From Alistipes sp. (lineage in GTDB: Bacteria > Bacteroidota > Bacteroidia > Bacteroidales > Rikenellaceae): DNA of 64,000 bases. The stretch is from assembly GCA_017398045.1 (NCBI GenBank), contig JAFQHI010000005.1, forward strand, positions 38,357 to 102,356, given 5' to 3'. Made by a program: the position numbers and the translations under genes. Of this stretch, positions 1 to 8,490 are shown in pieces. The notes under the pieces are model-generated. The model ran no database searches, was not told the DNA's origin, and saw nothing but the letters and a program-made list of their open reading frames with translations. The stretch's first letter is position 1. Each line of letters opens with the position of its first letter.

Positions 1-881
1 TGGAACGAGCCGAGCTTGTGGCCGATGTTCGTACCGGGGTACCACGACACGCCAATCAGGTCGAAATCCGAACCTCCGGCCGCCACGATAGCCTTGGCAT
101 AGGTGTGAATCTTCGAGGGGTCGGCAATGTGGAGCATCGTCTTGACATTCGGGTTGTACTTCTTGGCGTAGTCACGTACCGCCTGGAAGCCCATCTTCAG
201 CAGTTTGCCCGTGCGCGTACCATCCGATGCGGCACTCGAAGAGGGTTTCAAAAAGCCGATATTGACCTCGTTGCCCACGGCCACCACGCGCGGATAAATC
301 GACTCCTTGGCCAACTTTTCGAGCGTCGTATAGACCCACTCGTAGAGCTTCTCACCCAGCGCATCGTCGCCCAGCCCCTTCCAGGCCGTGGGGACGATAT
401 TGTGGTGGGTCGAACTCTCGGTATAGGTGTCGGCATCGGGTTTGAGTGTCAGCAGCACATCGAGCTTATTCGCCTGTGCGCGTTTGGCATCCTTCACCAC
501 CGCCGCATAATCGGCCCACGTAATCGACTGATTGTCGTACTTGGGGAAGGCCTCGAAATTGAGTTGCAGACGGACGATGTTGGCCCCATGGTTCTTCATC
601 GAGAGGTAGGGGTCGGTTGCCGTACCCTGCTCCAGGTATTGCAGGCCGTACTCCTCCAAGAAGGAGACAAACGACATCGTCGAACCCTTCATAAAGCCCG
701 TCGAGAAGTAGCTCGGCGCATCGCTCGGCCCCGGGGTGGGGTCGGGCGTCGGGTCGGGCGTCGGGGTCGGTTCGGGGGTCGGTTCGGGTTGCGGCTCCTC
801 GCCTCCGTCATCACCACCACCGCCACAGGCCACCAGCGCGGCAGCCATCATCACCATCGAAATCCAGCGTCTGAACATCAT
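1..881 (-). CDS. GH53 endo-beta-1,4-galactanase lipoprotein (3' end outside the window)
   Basis: The start at 881 gives a lipoprotein signal ending in LVAC (Cys about 19), followed by a Gly/Asp-rich stretch typical of Bacteroidetes surface export and a Pro-Thr-rich linker of about 20 residues. The rest matches GH53 arabinogalactan endo-1,4-beta-galactosidases: an early GANIVRLQL strand, a TAWKGL segment, and VGNEVN, whose Glu is the family's acid/base residue. A later VSWYPG segment is also family-like. The nucleophile Glu lies beyond the window edge, so the C-terminus is missing. The gene begins 18 bp after the GH13 stop on the same strand, so it is probably the last visible gene of the sus-type operon. 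A second ATG at 878 is equally possible as start. Family assignment is strong; the substrate (beta-1,4-galactan) is inferred from the family. Confidence 0.88.
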   Translation of the reverse strand, partial: MMFRRWISMVMMAAALVACGGGGDDGGEEPQPEPTPEPTPTPDPTPDPTPGPSDAPSYFSTGFMKGSTMSFVSFLEEYGLQYLEQGTATDPYLSMKNHGANIVRLQLNFEAFPKYDNQSITWADYAAVVKDAKRAQANKLDVLLTLKPDADTYTESSTHHNIVPTAWKGLGDDALGEKLYEWVYTTLEKLAKESIYPRVVAVGNEVNIGFLKPSSSAASDGTRTGKLLKMGFQAVRDYAKKYNPNVKTMLHIADPSKIHTYAKAIVAAGGSDFDLIGVSWYPGTNIGHKLGSF

Positions 882-899
882 ATATCGATTGTTACAGAA

Positions 900-3215
900 T
901 TACTTAAGAAGGAATACCACCGTCGAGAAGCCCGGCATCTTGACCGTCTTATCGACAAGGGCGATATCGCCACCGACAACCGCTACAGCCTTATCCACCG
1001 TATCGTTAATCTTGACCTCAATCGGCTGACCGGCCACGTTGTGCATCACAAGCAGCTTCTGGCCCTGGTACTCACGGTAGAAGGCCGAGAGGGCGGCCGG
1101 ATAGGAGGTCGAGTTGTAGCAGGGGGTGAGCGAACCCAACTCCGTCATCGCGGGATAGATGTTTCTCAACTGACCCAGCACGCGGTAGGTGTTGAGAATC
1201 GAGTTAGCCTGCTTGTCCAACCCCGCCACCGAATTCAGCTTCTCGAACGAGGGAAGAATGGCACCCGTATATTTCGGATACTCCGAATCGGACCACTTCA
1301 TCGGCTGGCGGATATGGACATCGCCATTCTCCTTCACGCCCGTGTAACCCAGCTCCTCGCCGTAGTAAACCACCGGACGGCCCGACAAGGTCATCAGCAA
1401 CGCACCGGCCATACGCATACGGTTGATGTTACCATCCAACCCCTGACCGGCACGGTCCTCATCGTGGTTCGTGAGCTTCACGGCATCGATGTAGGTCGAT
1501 TTTGCGGCCGTGAGCTGCTGCTGGATGCTCTTCAGACCCGAAGCGATGTTGCGACCCGTACCGCTGTTCAAACCGGCCGGCAGGACATTCCACCAGAAGT
1601 CGAAGTTGAAGCACGAGAGGGGCGTATTCTTGGCAAAGCCCGCAACCGTACCCGTGCCATCGAAAATCTCGGCTACGAGGTAGAGGTCCTTGCCGTTGTA
1701 CTGCGGCTTGGTCTTGTAGTAGGCGTTCAAATCGGCATGGAAATTCGACCAGAAGGTGTAGTCGCGCGAGTCGATGTTCCAAATGCCATAGACGTGCTTG
1801 GCGGCATCGAGGCGGAAACCATCCACACCCTTATCCAACCAACCCTTGGCCGAGGCGATGATGTGCTGATAAGGCTTGTTCTGGCGCAGGTTGCCAATCA
1901 CACCATAGTTCAACTCGGGCATCCAAAGGCCGAAAATCGGCGCGAAAATCTTGAGCGACTTCATCGTCTCGAACTGAATATCGGCAGCCGTCGAGTTGTT
2001 GAGCGCATACTCTACACCCTCCTTGATGAAGGCACCATTACCGCCCCACTTCGTACCACCTTCCCACGAGGTGTTCGAGGTACGCACCAGGAAGCCCCAG
2101 GGCGAGTTGAAATCGCAAACGAGTTCATAGATGCCGTTGCCCTTGTCGTACATACGGTGGGCCGCACCCTCCGCGCCATACCACAAGAACATATTGACGC
2201 TCGTGTCCGTATTGTCGGTCTGGGCGGCCTCCTCGGTCTTCTCCACCTTCACGGTCGAGGGCTTGCCATTCACGGTCTTCACCGTGAACTTGTAGCGCGT
2301 GGTCGTTGCCGTCGGCTCGGTGAAGCCGTCGGGCGTGTACCAATCGGACGAGGTGTAGCTCGAAATCATCGGGAACTTACCCGCAGCCACATCGGCAGCC
2401 GGATTATACGAGAGGTTGTAGTAGTTCCAGTACGCGCTCTCCTCCCCCTTGGCCAGTGCATCGGTGTACCAGGGGTGACCCTTACCGGTGTGGTTCACAA
2501 CATAGTCGAGGTAGATTTTGATGTTCTTATCGTGGGCCACCTTCACCAGGTTCTCGAAGTCGGCCATCGTACCGAACTGGGGATTCACGGCCGTGTAGTC
2601 CGTCACGTCGTAACCGTGGTACGAATCAGCCGGATGAATCGGCGAGAGCCAAATGGCACCTGCACCGAGCGAGGCGATGTAGTCCATCTTCTGGGCAATA
2701 CCGTTGAAGTCGCCCACACCGTCACCGTTGCTGTCGGAGAAGGCGTAAACCAGCACCTCGTAAATCATCTCACCGCGCGTCTTGCCATCCCACTGGTCGG
2801 GCTGTGCCGTCAGGAAATCCGACGAGGCGGCATTACCGGCCTGCGATACGGGAATCGTCTTCGAGTAGCCACCGGCAGCCGTCACAACCAGCTCGGCCGT
2901 GCGCTCCTTGCCCGCATTGGCCTTAACCAGCACCTTGGTATAGTTCTTACCCTGTCGGCCGCTCTTGCTAACAAGATAGCACCAGTCGGCACTGCTCGTC
3001 GCCTCCCAGGCAGCAGGCGCATCGATGGTCACATCCTGCTGTCCGCCCTCGGCCGTAAAGGTAAACGAGGCGGGCGTTACGACCAGGTCGGTGGGCGTTT
3101 GCGACCCATTGGGGCCATCGGGTTCCTCCGTGCCACCATCACCACCGCAGGCCGTGGTGAAGGCCATTGCGGCTACAAGCAACGTCAGTTGCAGATAATC
3201 AAAAAATCGTTTCAT
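900..3215 (-). CDS. SusG-like GH13 alpha-amylase lipoprotein with BACON domain
   Basis: Predicted surface alpha-amylase of 771 aa. The ATG at 3215 gives MKRFFDYL and a lipobox Cys at about 23; in-frame codons further upstream are not ATG. A BACON-type beta-sandwich (about 45-130) precedes the GH13 barrel. The four GH13 regions are present: DYVVNH (about 237-242), GFRLDAAKH with nucleophile Asp about 470, VAEIFD with acid/base Glu about 516, and NHDED with the third Asp about 585. An insert of roughly 60-100 residues (about 300-400) between regions I and II, with MFLWYGAEG and GFLVRTSNTSW, is placed like the CBM58 insert of B. thetaiotaomicron SusG, but its family is only a guess. It sits between the SusF-like gene and the GH53 gene and is probably co-transcribed with them. 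Alpha-glucan (starch) cleavage is the family expectation. Confidence 0.93.
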   Translation of the reverse strand: MKRFFDYLQLTLLVAAMAFTTACGGDGGTEEPDGPNGSQTPTDLVVTPASFTFTAEGGQQDVTIDAPAAWEATSSADWCYLVSKSGRQGKNYTKVLVKANAGKERTAELVVTAAGGYSKTIPVSQAGNAASSDFLTAQPDQWDGKTRGEMIYEVLVYAFSDSNGDGVGDFNGIAQKMDYIASLGAGAIWLSPIHPADSYHGYDVTDYTAVNPQFGTMADFENLVKVAHDKNIKIYLDYVVNHTGKGHPWYTDALAKGEESAYWNYYNLSYNPAADVAAGKFPMISSYTSSDWYTPDGFTEPTATTTRYKFTVKTVNGKPSTVKVEKTEEAAQTDNTDTSVNMFLWYGAEGAAHRMYDKGNGIYELVCDFNSPWGFLVRTSNTSWEGGTKWGGNGAFIKEGVEYALNNSTAADIQFETMKSLKIFAPIFGLWMPELNYGVIGNLRQNKPYQHIIASAKGWLDKGVDGFRLDAAKHVYGIWNIDSRDYTFWSNFHADLNAYYKTKPQYNGKDLYLVAEIFDGTGTVAGFAKNTPLSCFNFDFWWNVLPAGLNSGTGRNIASGLKSIQQQLTAAKSTYIDAVKLTNHDEDRAGQGLDGNINRMRMAGALLMTLSGRPVVYYGEELGYTGVKENGDVHIRQPMKWSDSEYPKYTGAILPSFEKLNSVAGLDKQANSILNTYRVLGQLRNIYPAMTELGSLTPCYNSTSYPAALSAFYREYQGQKLLVMHNVAGQPIEVKINDTVDKAVAVVGGDIALVDKTVKMPGFSTVVFLLK

Positions 3216-3253
3216 AACCAAAACTGTTTTATTCTTCTTTTTTTCACTTGGTG

Positions 3254-3322
3254 ACCGAGGTGCCGTTCAAAGCACCTCGGCCTAAACACAACCCGCAGCC
3301 TGCTTATCGGCAGGCCGTGGGT
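3254..3322. other. Two intercistronic hairpins between the SusF-like and GH13 genes
   Basis: Two inverted repeats lie in the 119-bp gap: CCGAGGTGC...GCACCTCGG (about 3254-3281) and a GC-rich stem around CAGCCTGC...GCAGGC (about 3292-3322). Neither has a clear T-run in the direction of transcription, so they look like RNA-processing or stability hairpins within the operon rather than full terminators. Function is inferred from position. Confidence 0.5.
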
Positions 3323-3334
3323 CGGGAAATCAGC

Positions 3335-6300
3335 TTACTGGGCCGGCGTCCACTTTACAACGAATACGTTGATGGCACTGCCCTTGCTGTACATATTGAT
3401 GACCGAACCGGCCTTGGCCGACGAGCAATCAACCTTGTAAACCTGGCGAGCCGAACTCTTGTCGGGAGCCTCCAGACCCTCGGCGGGCGTCACCTCCGTA
3501 CCATCGACGGCCACGGCCAGATAACGAGCGGCATCACCACTCGACTGGATATCGACCTCAAGCGTACCCGGGCCGGTTACATCGAGCTGAAGCGTACACT
3601 TCGTGGTGTTACCCGAACCGCCCAGCTGAATACGGTAAGCACCGCTGTTCGAGCCGAACTTGCACTTCGAGCCACCGGCAATAAACTTCAGGCCGTTGCC
3701 CAAATCTACATCAGCCTCGTAGTTGTCACCACCCAGCGAATTGTAGAACTGCTCGAAGAGCGAGCTGCTCCACTCCAGCGTCTGGGCAGGCGTCGAGGGG
3801 GTCTCCGGCTCCGAAGCAATCTTCTCTACCTTAATCTTGGCAGGCTGTGCGGGGATTACACCCTTATCGTCGGTTGCAGGGGTGAAGGTCACCTTGTAGT
3901 TGCCATCCTCGGCTACATACATATTACCCGAACCACCGTCGCAAATCAGGTCGTTATCAACACCCGTCGTCAGCGTTCCTGCAGCGGCAAGGCCCCAATT
4001 AAAGCGGTTATCCCACTCCGTGGCAACCTTACGCACCTTGAAGCCCTGCGAGGTGGTCAGTGCCACGCTCTCGATGGTATAAACACCACCCGACTGCTTC
4101 GTGAAGATGATATCTTCTGCCCAGCTGGTCATATCGCCAATCAGACCAATCGTGATATCCTCACCCTCGGGGGTCGGATAGGTCACCTGACCTACTGCCT
4201 CAATCAGCAACTCGCTCGTTGCAGCATAGAAGGTGATATTGAAGGTACCCGTGGCGGGCATTACGATATTGCCACCGCTGGTCGAAACGGCAAACTTCTG
4301 GTCCAGAGCCACCGTAGCGGCTGCACCATAGGCAACCGTCCAAGCGTAGTCCTCAACAATCTTGAACTCGTCATAGGCTGCCAAAGCAATGTTCGAGAAA
4401 GTATAGGTATCCGCAGCCGAAGCGGTCATCGTGTAGGTCGTATCGGTCTGATTCCAGCCGTTGAACGAACCTACGAGGCTGTAGGTGTGAGCGGCGGGAG
4501 CGGGCGTACCCGGAACCTCACCTGCGTTCATCACATAAGCCGTAGCCGTCGTGGGGTTGAAGTAGATATCAAACGTACCATCCGCAGGAACGGGGATATT
4601 GGCACCCGGCTGAATCAGCGCGATGGCCTCACCGATGGTTACCGTCGTAGCGGCATCCACACCCCAGCAGTCAGCATCGGCCCACGAGTGGTTCTTCTTG
4701 AACTTGAAGCCGTTGCCGGCAGCAATAGCCTGGTTCTTCAGCACGAAGAAGCCATCACCGTTATCGGTCATATCCGTCTCGCCCCAGCTGTTGAAGTCAC
4801 CGGCTACCGAGTAGGTATCGGTCGTCGGAACAACCGGCGTAGCACCCGTCGGGTCATCAGCACCGGCCGTTACAGCGATTACGAGTGCCTCCGTAGCGTT
4901 GAAATAGATATCATACGAACCCTCTGCAGGCAGACCCATGTTGCCACCATTGCCATAAACAGCGGTCGGAACGCCCAACTCGAGCGTCGTACCCGAACCC
5001 CAGTTTACATCCCAGTTACCGGCCTCACGAATCTTGAAACCGTTGCTCGGCTGATCTACCTTGGTCATGGCAACGGCCTTGGCCACTACATAACCGTTAT
5101 TGGCAGCCTCCATCACTACATCCGCAGCCCAATCGTTGAAGGCACCGATCACACCATACGTTGCCGTCGGCTTCGGAAGCTCCGAACCGGCCGTCAGAGC
5201 CAGGAACTCCTTCGTCTCGGCGTTGAAGTAGAAGTCGTACGAACCGGCAGCAATCGACATATTCTTACCGTTGGCAACCAGCGTCGAAGCCTCACCTGCG
5301 GTCAGTGCATAGGGCTCCGTGTCACCTGCGCCACCATAGTTCTCATCCCAAGCGTTGGCGAAACGAACCTTGAACTGATCCTCGGCCGTTACCGTTACAT
5401 TCTTCACAACCGTATAGGCCGAACCCTCTACGGCAACAAACTCCAGGTCGGGCGTACCACCCCACGAGTTGATCGTACCAACCAGACCATAGCTCGACGA
5501 AGGCAGCTCCGAACCGGCTGCAATAGCGATGAACTCCTTGGTCTTGGGATAGAAGTAGAAGTCATACGAACCGGCAGCCATCGACATATTCTTACCACCG
5601 GCTACGAGCGTAACCTTCGTATCAACGGCCAGCGCATAAGGCTCGGTCTCACCCTCGCCACCATAGTTCTCATTCCAATCCTGATCAACGCGGATCTTAA
5701 TCTGATCCTCGGCCTTCAGCGTGACATTCTTTACAACCTTGTAATCCTTGCCCTCAACAGCCTCGAATACCAGGTCGGCCGTCTCGCCCCAGTTGTTGAT
5801 CGTACCAACCAGGCCGTAGTTCTTCGTCATCGGATCCTCGATAACCACATCACCCGTCTTGGCAAAGGTCAAGGCGTAGTTAGCGCTCGTCGAGAGATTC
5901 ATTGTAATATCGTATACACCCGGCTCCGACGGAATATCCGAGCCACCGAAGGTCATATCGTTCGGATCGCCACCCAGGTTGTAGGCATAGGGATCCTCCC
6001 ACGGGTTGCCCCAGTTGTCGTTTACGCGTACCTTGTAAGCACCCTCACCCAGCGTAATGCCCTTGAGCTCCATAGCACCGGTATCGGGGTTGTATTCAAA
6101 GTTCGTCTGGCCATCCCAGCCCTTCTCCGTAGCCGAACCGATCAGACCGATCGACGAAACGGGAGCCATCGTGAGCTGTGCGGCAGCCAAATCGAGGTAG
6201 AATACGAACGTACCCTCAACGCCACCTGCACCATCGGCAACCTGCATCATGTTACCTGCCGAAGCGCTGATCGAGAAGGTGTAAGGCTCGGCCTCCGAAG

Positions 6301-7306
6301 TAGCCGTACCACCCATCCAAACAACCGACTGGTCCTTCGGGTTGGTGTAGATCACCTTGAAGCCCCACTCCTGACCATAGATCGAAACCACACCGTGGTA
6401 AACACCCGTGTTGGCATCGCCCTTGAGGATCGGCAGTGCGCTCTCCGTGTTCCAAGCGTGGCCACCGAAGTCACCGCAAAGCTGTACGAACTCGGGATAC
6501 GACGGGGTATAGGTCGTTACCGTAACCGTCACAGCCTCCGACTCGAGCTGGGGAGCACCCTCACCCTCGAGGTACGACGTAACGATGAACTGAACATCGC
6601 TGGCAGCATCCTTCGGGCAACCCAGAGCGATGAGCGTCGAGTTCAGCGTCGAAGGAGCCATCGAGAACTTCTGGGCAGCCATACCGCTGGCCAGCTCCTG
6701 ACGAGCACCGTCGTTGTAAACGATCTCCACCTTGTAGAGCGGGTTCGTGCCATACTCGAAGCGGGCAGCCGTCCAGTTGATCAGCTCGATATCCTCGGTC
6801 AGGGCATCGGTCAGTACGACACCACCCTCGGCGCCCTCGGCTACCGATACGATGGCGGGTACATAGTCGCCATAAACGAAGACATTCATCGTAATTGCCT
6901 CCGACTTCATGACCGTCAGACCGTTGTCGGCAGCGACATACATACCAATCGAGAAGTTGTCGTTACCCGGCAGGTTGAAACCGGTCAAAAGAAGGTCGCG
7001 CAGGGCCTCTTTGCCGGCCGTAAAGAAAGTTGCATTGGTCGTGGCGAGCGTAGTCTCCTGACCATCGAGCGTAGCATAAAGCGTGTACAACACATCCTCG
7101 CCCATACCGCGGGCAGCCTTCCACGAGAAGGTCACCGTCTCGGTCGTCGAGTTCTCGGTCAACAGGATATCGGCGTGCGAATCCATCACCGGAGCCGTGG
7201 CCTCTACACCGTAGAGATCGGCGGGGTCCTTCTCACAAGCCGTGAAGGCCATCACACCCGCAACCAAGGCTACTAAATATTTGAAAACTTTCATCTTTAT
7301 GTTCAT
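3335..7306 (-). CDS. Giant SusE/SusF-like surface glycan-binding lipoprotein with tandem binding modules
   Basis: A 1323-residue lipoprotein (lipobox TAC, Cys about 24) of the SusE/SusF class. Residues about 30-265 are two Ig-like N-terminal domains of SusE type. Then comes a row of beta-sandwich modules, most opening with a (Y/I)(G/S)(L/V)(I/V)G....W motif: about 270-380, 386-485, 497-601, 606-711, 717-817, 832-932, 942-1040 and 1053-1155. Modules 3 and 4 are near duplicates (both with KNVT, NYGG, TEPYAL, AAGSYDFYF). Residues about 1175-1323 form a different C-terminal domain of unknown role. Known SusE and SusF have about 390-490 residues and two or three starch-binding modules, so this is a large expansion. 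It should bind alpha-glucan at the surface beside SusC/D. The start may also be the in-frame ATG at 7294 (MKVFKYL). Confidence 0.9.
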   Translation of the reverse strand: MNIKMKVFKYLVALVAGVMAFTACEKDPADLYGVEATAPVMDSHADILLTENSTTETVTFSWKAARGMGEDVLYTLYATLDGQETTLATTNATFFTAGKEALRDLLLTGFNLPGNDNFSIGMYVAADNGLTVMKSEAITMNVFVYGDYVPAIVSVAEGAEGGVVLTDALTEDIELINWTAARFEYGTNPLYKVEIVYNDGARQELASGMAAQKFSMAPSTLNSTLIALGCPKDAASDVQFIVTSYLEGEGAPQLESEAVTVTVTTYTPSYPEFVQLCGDFGGHAWNTESALPILKGDANTGVYHGVVSIYGQEWGFKVIYTNPKDQSVVWMGGTATSEAEPYTFSISASAGNMMQVADGAGGVEGTFVFYLDLAAAQLTMAPVSSIGLIGSATEKGWDGQTNFEYNPDTGAMELKGITLGEGAYKVRVNDNWGNPWEDPYAYNLGGDPNDMTFGGSDIPSEPGVYDITMNLSTSANYALTFAKTGDVVIEDPMTKNYGLVGTINNWGETADLVFEAVEGKDYKVVKNVTLKAEDQIKIRVDQDWNENYGGEGETEPYALAVDTKVTLVAGGKNMSMAAGSYDFYFYPKTKEFIAIAAGSELPSSSYGLVGTINSWGGTPDLEFVAVEGSAYTVVKNVTVTAEDQFKVRFANAWDENYGGAGDTEPYALTAGEASTLVANGKNMSIAAGSYDFYFNAETKEFLALTAGSELPKPTATYGVIGAFNDWAADVVMEAANNGYVVAKAVAMTKVDQPSNGFKIREAGNWDVNWGSGTTLELGVPTAVYGNGGNMGLPAEGSYDIYFNATEALVIAVTAGADDPTGATPVVPTTDTYSVAGDFNSWGETDMTDNGDGFFVLKNQAIAAGNGFKFKKNHSWADADCWGVDAATTVTIGEAIALIQPGANIPVPADGTFDIYFNPTTATAYVMNAGEVPGTPAPAAHTYSLVGSFNGWNQTDTTYTMTASAADTYTFSNIALAAYDEFKIVEDYAWTVAYGAAATVALDQKFAVSTSGGNIVMPATGTFNITFYAATSELLIEAVGQVTYPTPEGEDITIGLIGDMTSWAEDIIFTKQSGGVYTIESVALTTSQGFKVRKVATEWDNRFNWGLAAAGTLTTGVDNDLICDGGSGNMYVAEDGNYKVTFTPATDDKGVIPAQPAKIKVEKIASEPETPSTPAQTLEWSSSLFEQFYNSLGGDNYEADVDLGNGLKFIAGGSKCKFGSNSGAYRIQLGGSGNTTKCTLQLDVTGPGTLEVDIQSSGDAARYLAVAVDGTEVTPAEGLEAPDKSSARQVYKVDCSSAKAGSVINMYSKGSAINVFVVKWTPAQ
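5174..5818 (-). repeat. Near-duplicate pair of binding modules inside the SusF-like gene
   Basis: The DNA for residues about 497-711 encodes two consecutive modules of about 105-108 residues. Both contain YGLVGTIN.W, VVKNVT, AEDQ, DENYGG or NENYGG, EPYAL, GKNMS and AAGSYDFYF, then an ETKEF/KTKEF end. They are the most similar pair in the array, which suggests a recent intragenic duplication. The other modules have diverged much further. Confidence 0.8.
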
Positions 7307-7320
7307 TTGTTTTTGAAATT

Positions 7321-7358
7321 CGGGCGGAGCGTCCCTTCACGGGGTCATGCCCCGCCCG
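7321..7358. other. Intercistronic hairpin between SusE-like and SusF-like genes
   Basis: CGGGCGG at 7321-7327 pairs with CCGCCCG at 7352-7358, with more complementary G/C runs inside. It fills most of the 72-bp gap between the two lipoprotein genes. No T-run follows in the minus direction, so it is more likely a stability or attenuation element than a complete terminator. Confidence 0.5.
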
Positions 7359-7378
7359 TATTTCGTTTTACACTTTTC

Positions 7379-8449
7379 TTACTCGGCCTCATAGGTTACA
7401 ACCCACGGCGTGCAGTTGGCGTGCAGGCAAACAACACCCTTCATCGGCGTGAGGATGTTACCGGCACCCTGTACCAACTCGAAGCCATCGGGATACAGCT
7501 CCGAAGCGTCCGTACCACCACCGTAGTTGATGTCCCAGCTGTTGTTCAGACGGAACTTGAACTCCGTACCGGCATCGAGAGCCGACGGACTCTTCCATAC
7601 GTTCGCAGCGGCATCGTACTCCAGTACCATCGGGTTGGCCCAACCATCGAAGCCACCCATGATATCCACCTGCGAGTACTGCTTGGCGTCGATAGCCATG
7701 TTGTTCAGGTCGATGGTGATGTGCCAGATACCGGCGGGCAGCAGCAGGTTACCGTCGCTCGACGACTCGAACTTCGCACCCGTCTGCGAGAAGTTGCTGA
7801 AGCCCATCTCACCACCGTCCCACTGCTGGTTCGGCAGCACCTTGAAGCCCGACATACCCGGCGTGTTGGCAGCGTCCTCGGGAAGCTCAACCAGGGCCTC
7901 GTAGATGTTCGAGCCACCCTTGTTCTCCCAAATCTCGACAGCAGCACCGGCGTTCCAGCCGTTGAACACACCGCAGAGGTGATACTTACGCATGGCAGCC
8001 TTGAAGGTCTGAATCGTGAAGGTAATGATATTCGACTTCTGGGTCGAAAACTCCGACTCACCTGCAAAAGCGATGATGTAGGCGTTAATCGAAGCCGTCG
8101 TATTGGCCTCAACACCCAAATTATTGACCACTTTACCATTCAGGTCCGATTTCTCGACCGTGATGGCGGGATAGTTCGACTCGGCGATGAAAGCCTCCGT
8201 GCCGTCCTTCTCGAAATAGAGTTTGTAGCTCACGGCTACCGGCTGGCCGAAATCGACTGCCGAGCAGGTGAAGGTTACAGCCTCCTTATCGACATTGTCA
8301 CCATTGATGATGATGTCGCCCTGTGCATCCAGCGTAGGAGCCTCCACCTTATCGGCGGGCAACAGCTGAACGCGCTCCACATCCGTCTCACACGAAGCGA
8401 ACGTAAAGGCCGCCATGGCGAGCGTTGCAAGATATTTCATGTATTTCAT
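7379..8449 (-). CDS. SusE-like starch-binding outer-membrane lipoprotein
   Basis: A 356-aa lipoprotein: MKYMKYL start, hydrophobic stretch and lipobox ASC (Cys about 20) followed by Glu-Thr-Asp. Residues about 35-165 look like the Ig-type N-terminal part of SusE. Two beta-sandwich modules follow, one opening with YHLCGVFNGWN and one with IMGGFDGWAN; the second contains FRLNNSWDINYGGG, a motif shared with modules of the giant neighbour. The length is close to SusE (about 390 aa). It lies 41 bp after susD and 72 bp before the giant SusF-like gene, in the usual susCDEF order. It should hold glycans at the cell surface next to the SusCD importer; the exact glycan is inferred from the locus. Confidence 0.88.
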   Translation of the reverse strand: MKYMKYLATLAMAAFTFASCETDVERVQLLPADKVEAPTLDAQGDIIINGDNVDKEAVTFTCSAVDFGQPVAVSYKLYFEKDGTEAFIAESNYPAITVEKSDLNGKVVNNLGVEANTTASINAYIIAFAGESEFSTQKSNIITFTIQTFKAAMRKYHLCGVFNGWNAGAAVEIWENKGGSNIYEALVELPEDAANTPGMSGFKVLPNQQWDGGEMGFSNFSQTGAKFESSSDGNLLLPAGIWHITIDLNNMAIDAKQYSQVDIMGGFDGWANPMVLEYDAAANVWKSPSALDAGTEFKFRLNNSWDINYGGGTDASELYPDGFELVQGAGNILTPMKGVVCLHANCTPWVVTYEAE

Positions 8450-8490
8450 AATTATCTTCTTTTTAAGCGTTTACTATCTTTTCGCTTCGA

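Noticed and set aside
3248-7276. A 1342-codon open frame on the + strand opposite the SusF-like gene
   Set aside because: It runs antisense to a clear repeat-rich lipoprotein, has no domain pattern, is rich in Arg/Leu/His as expected for a reversed Bacteroidetes gene, and has no promoter or signal peptide. The same holds for the long + strand frame at 18-3254.
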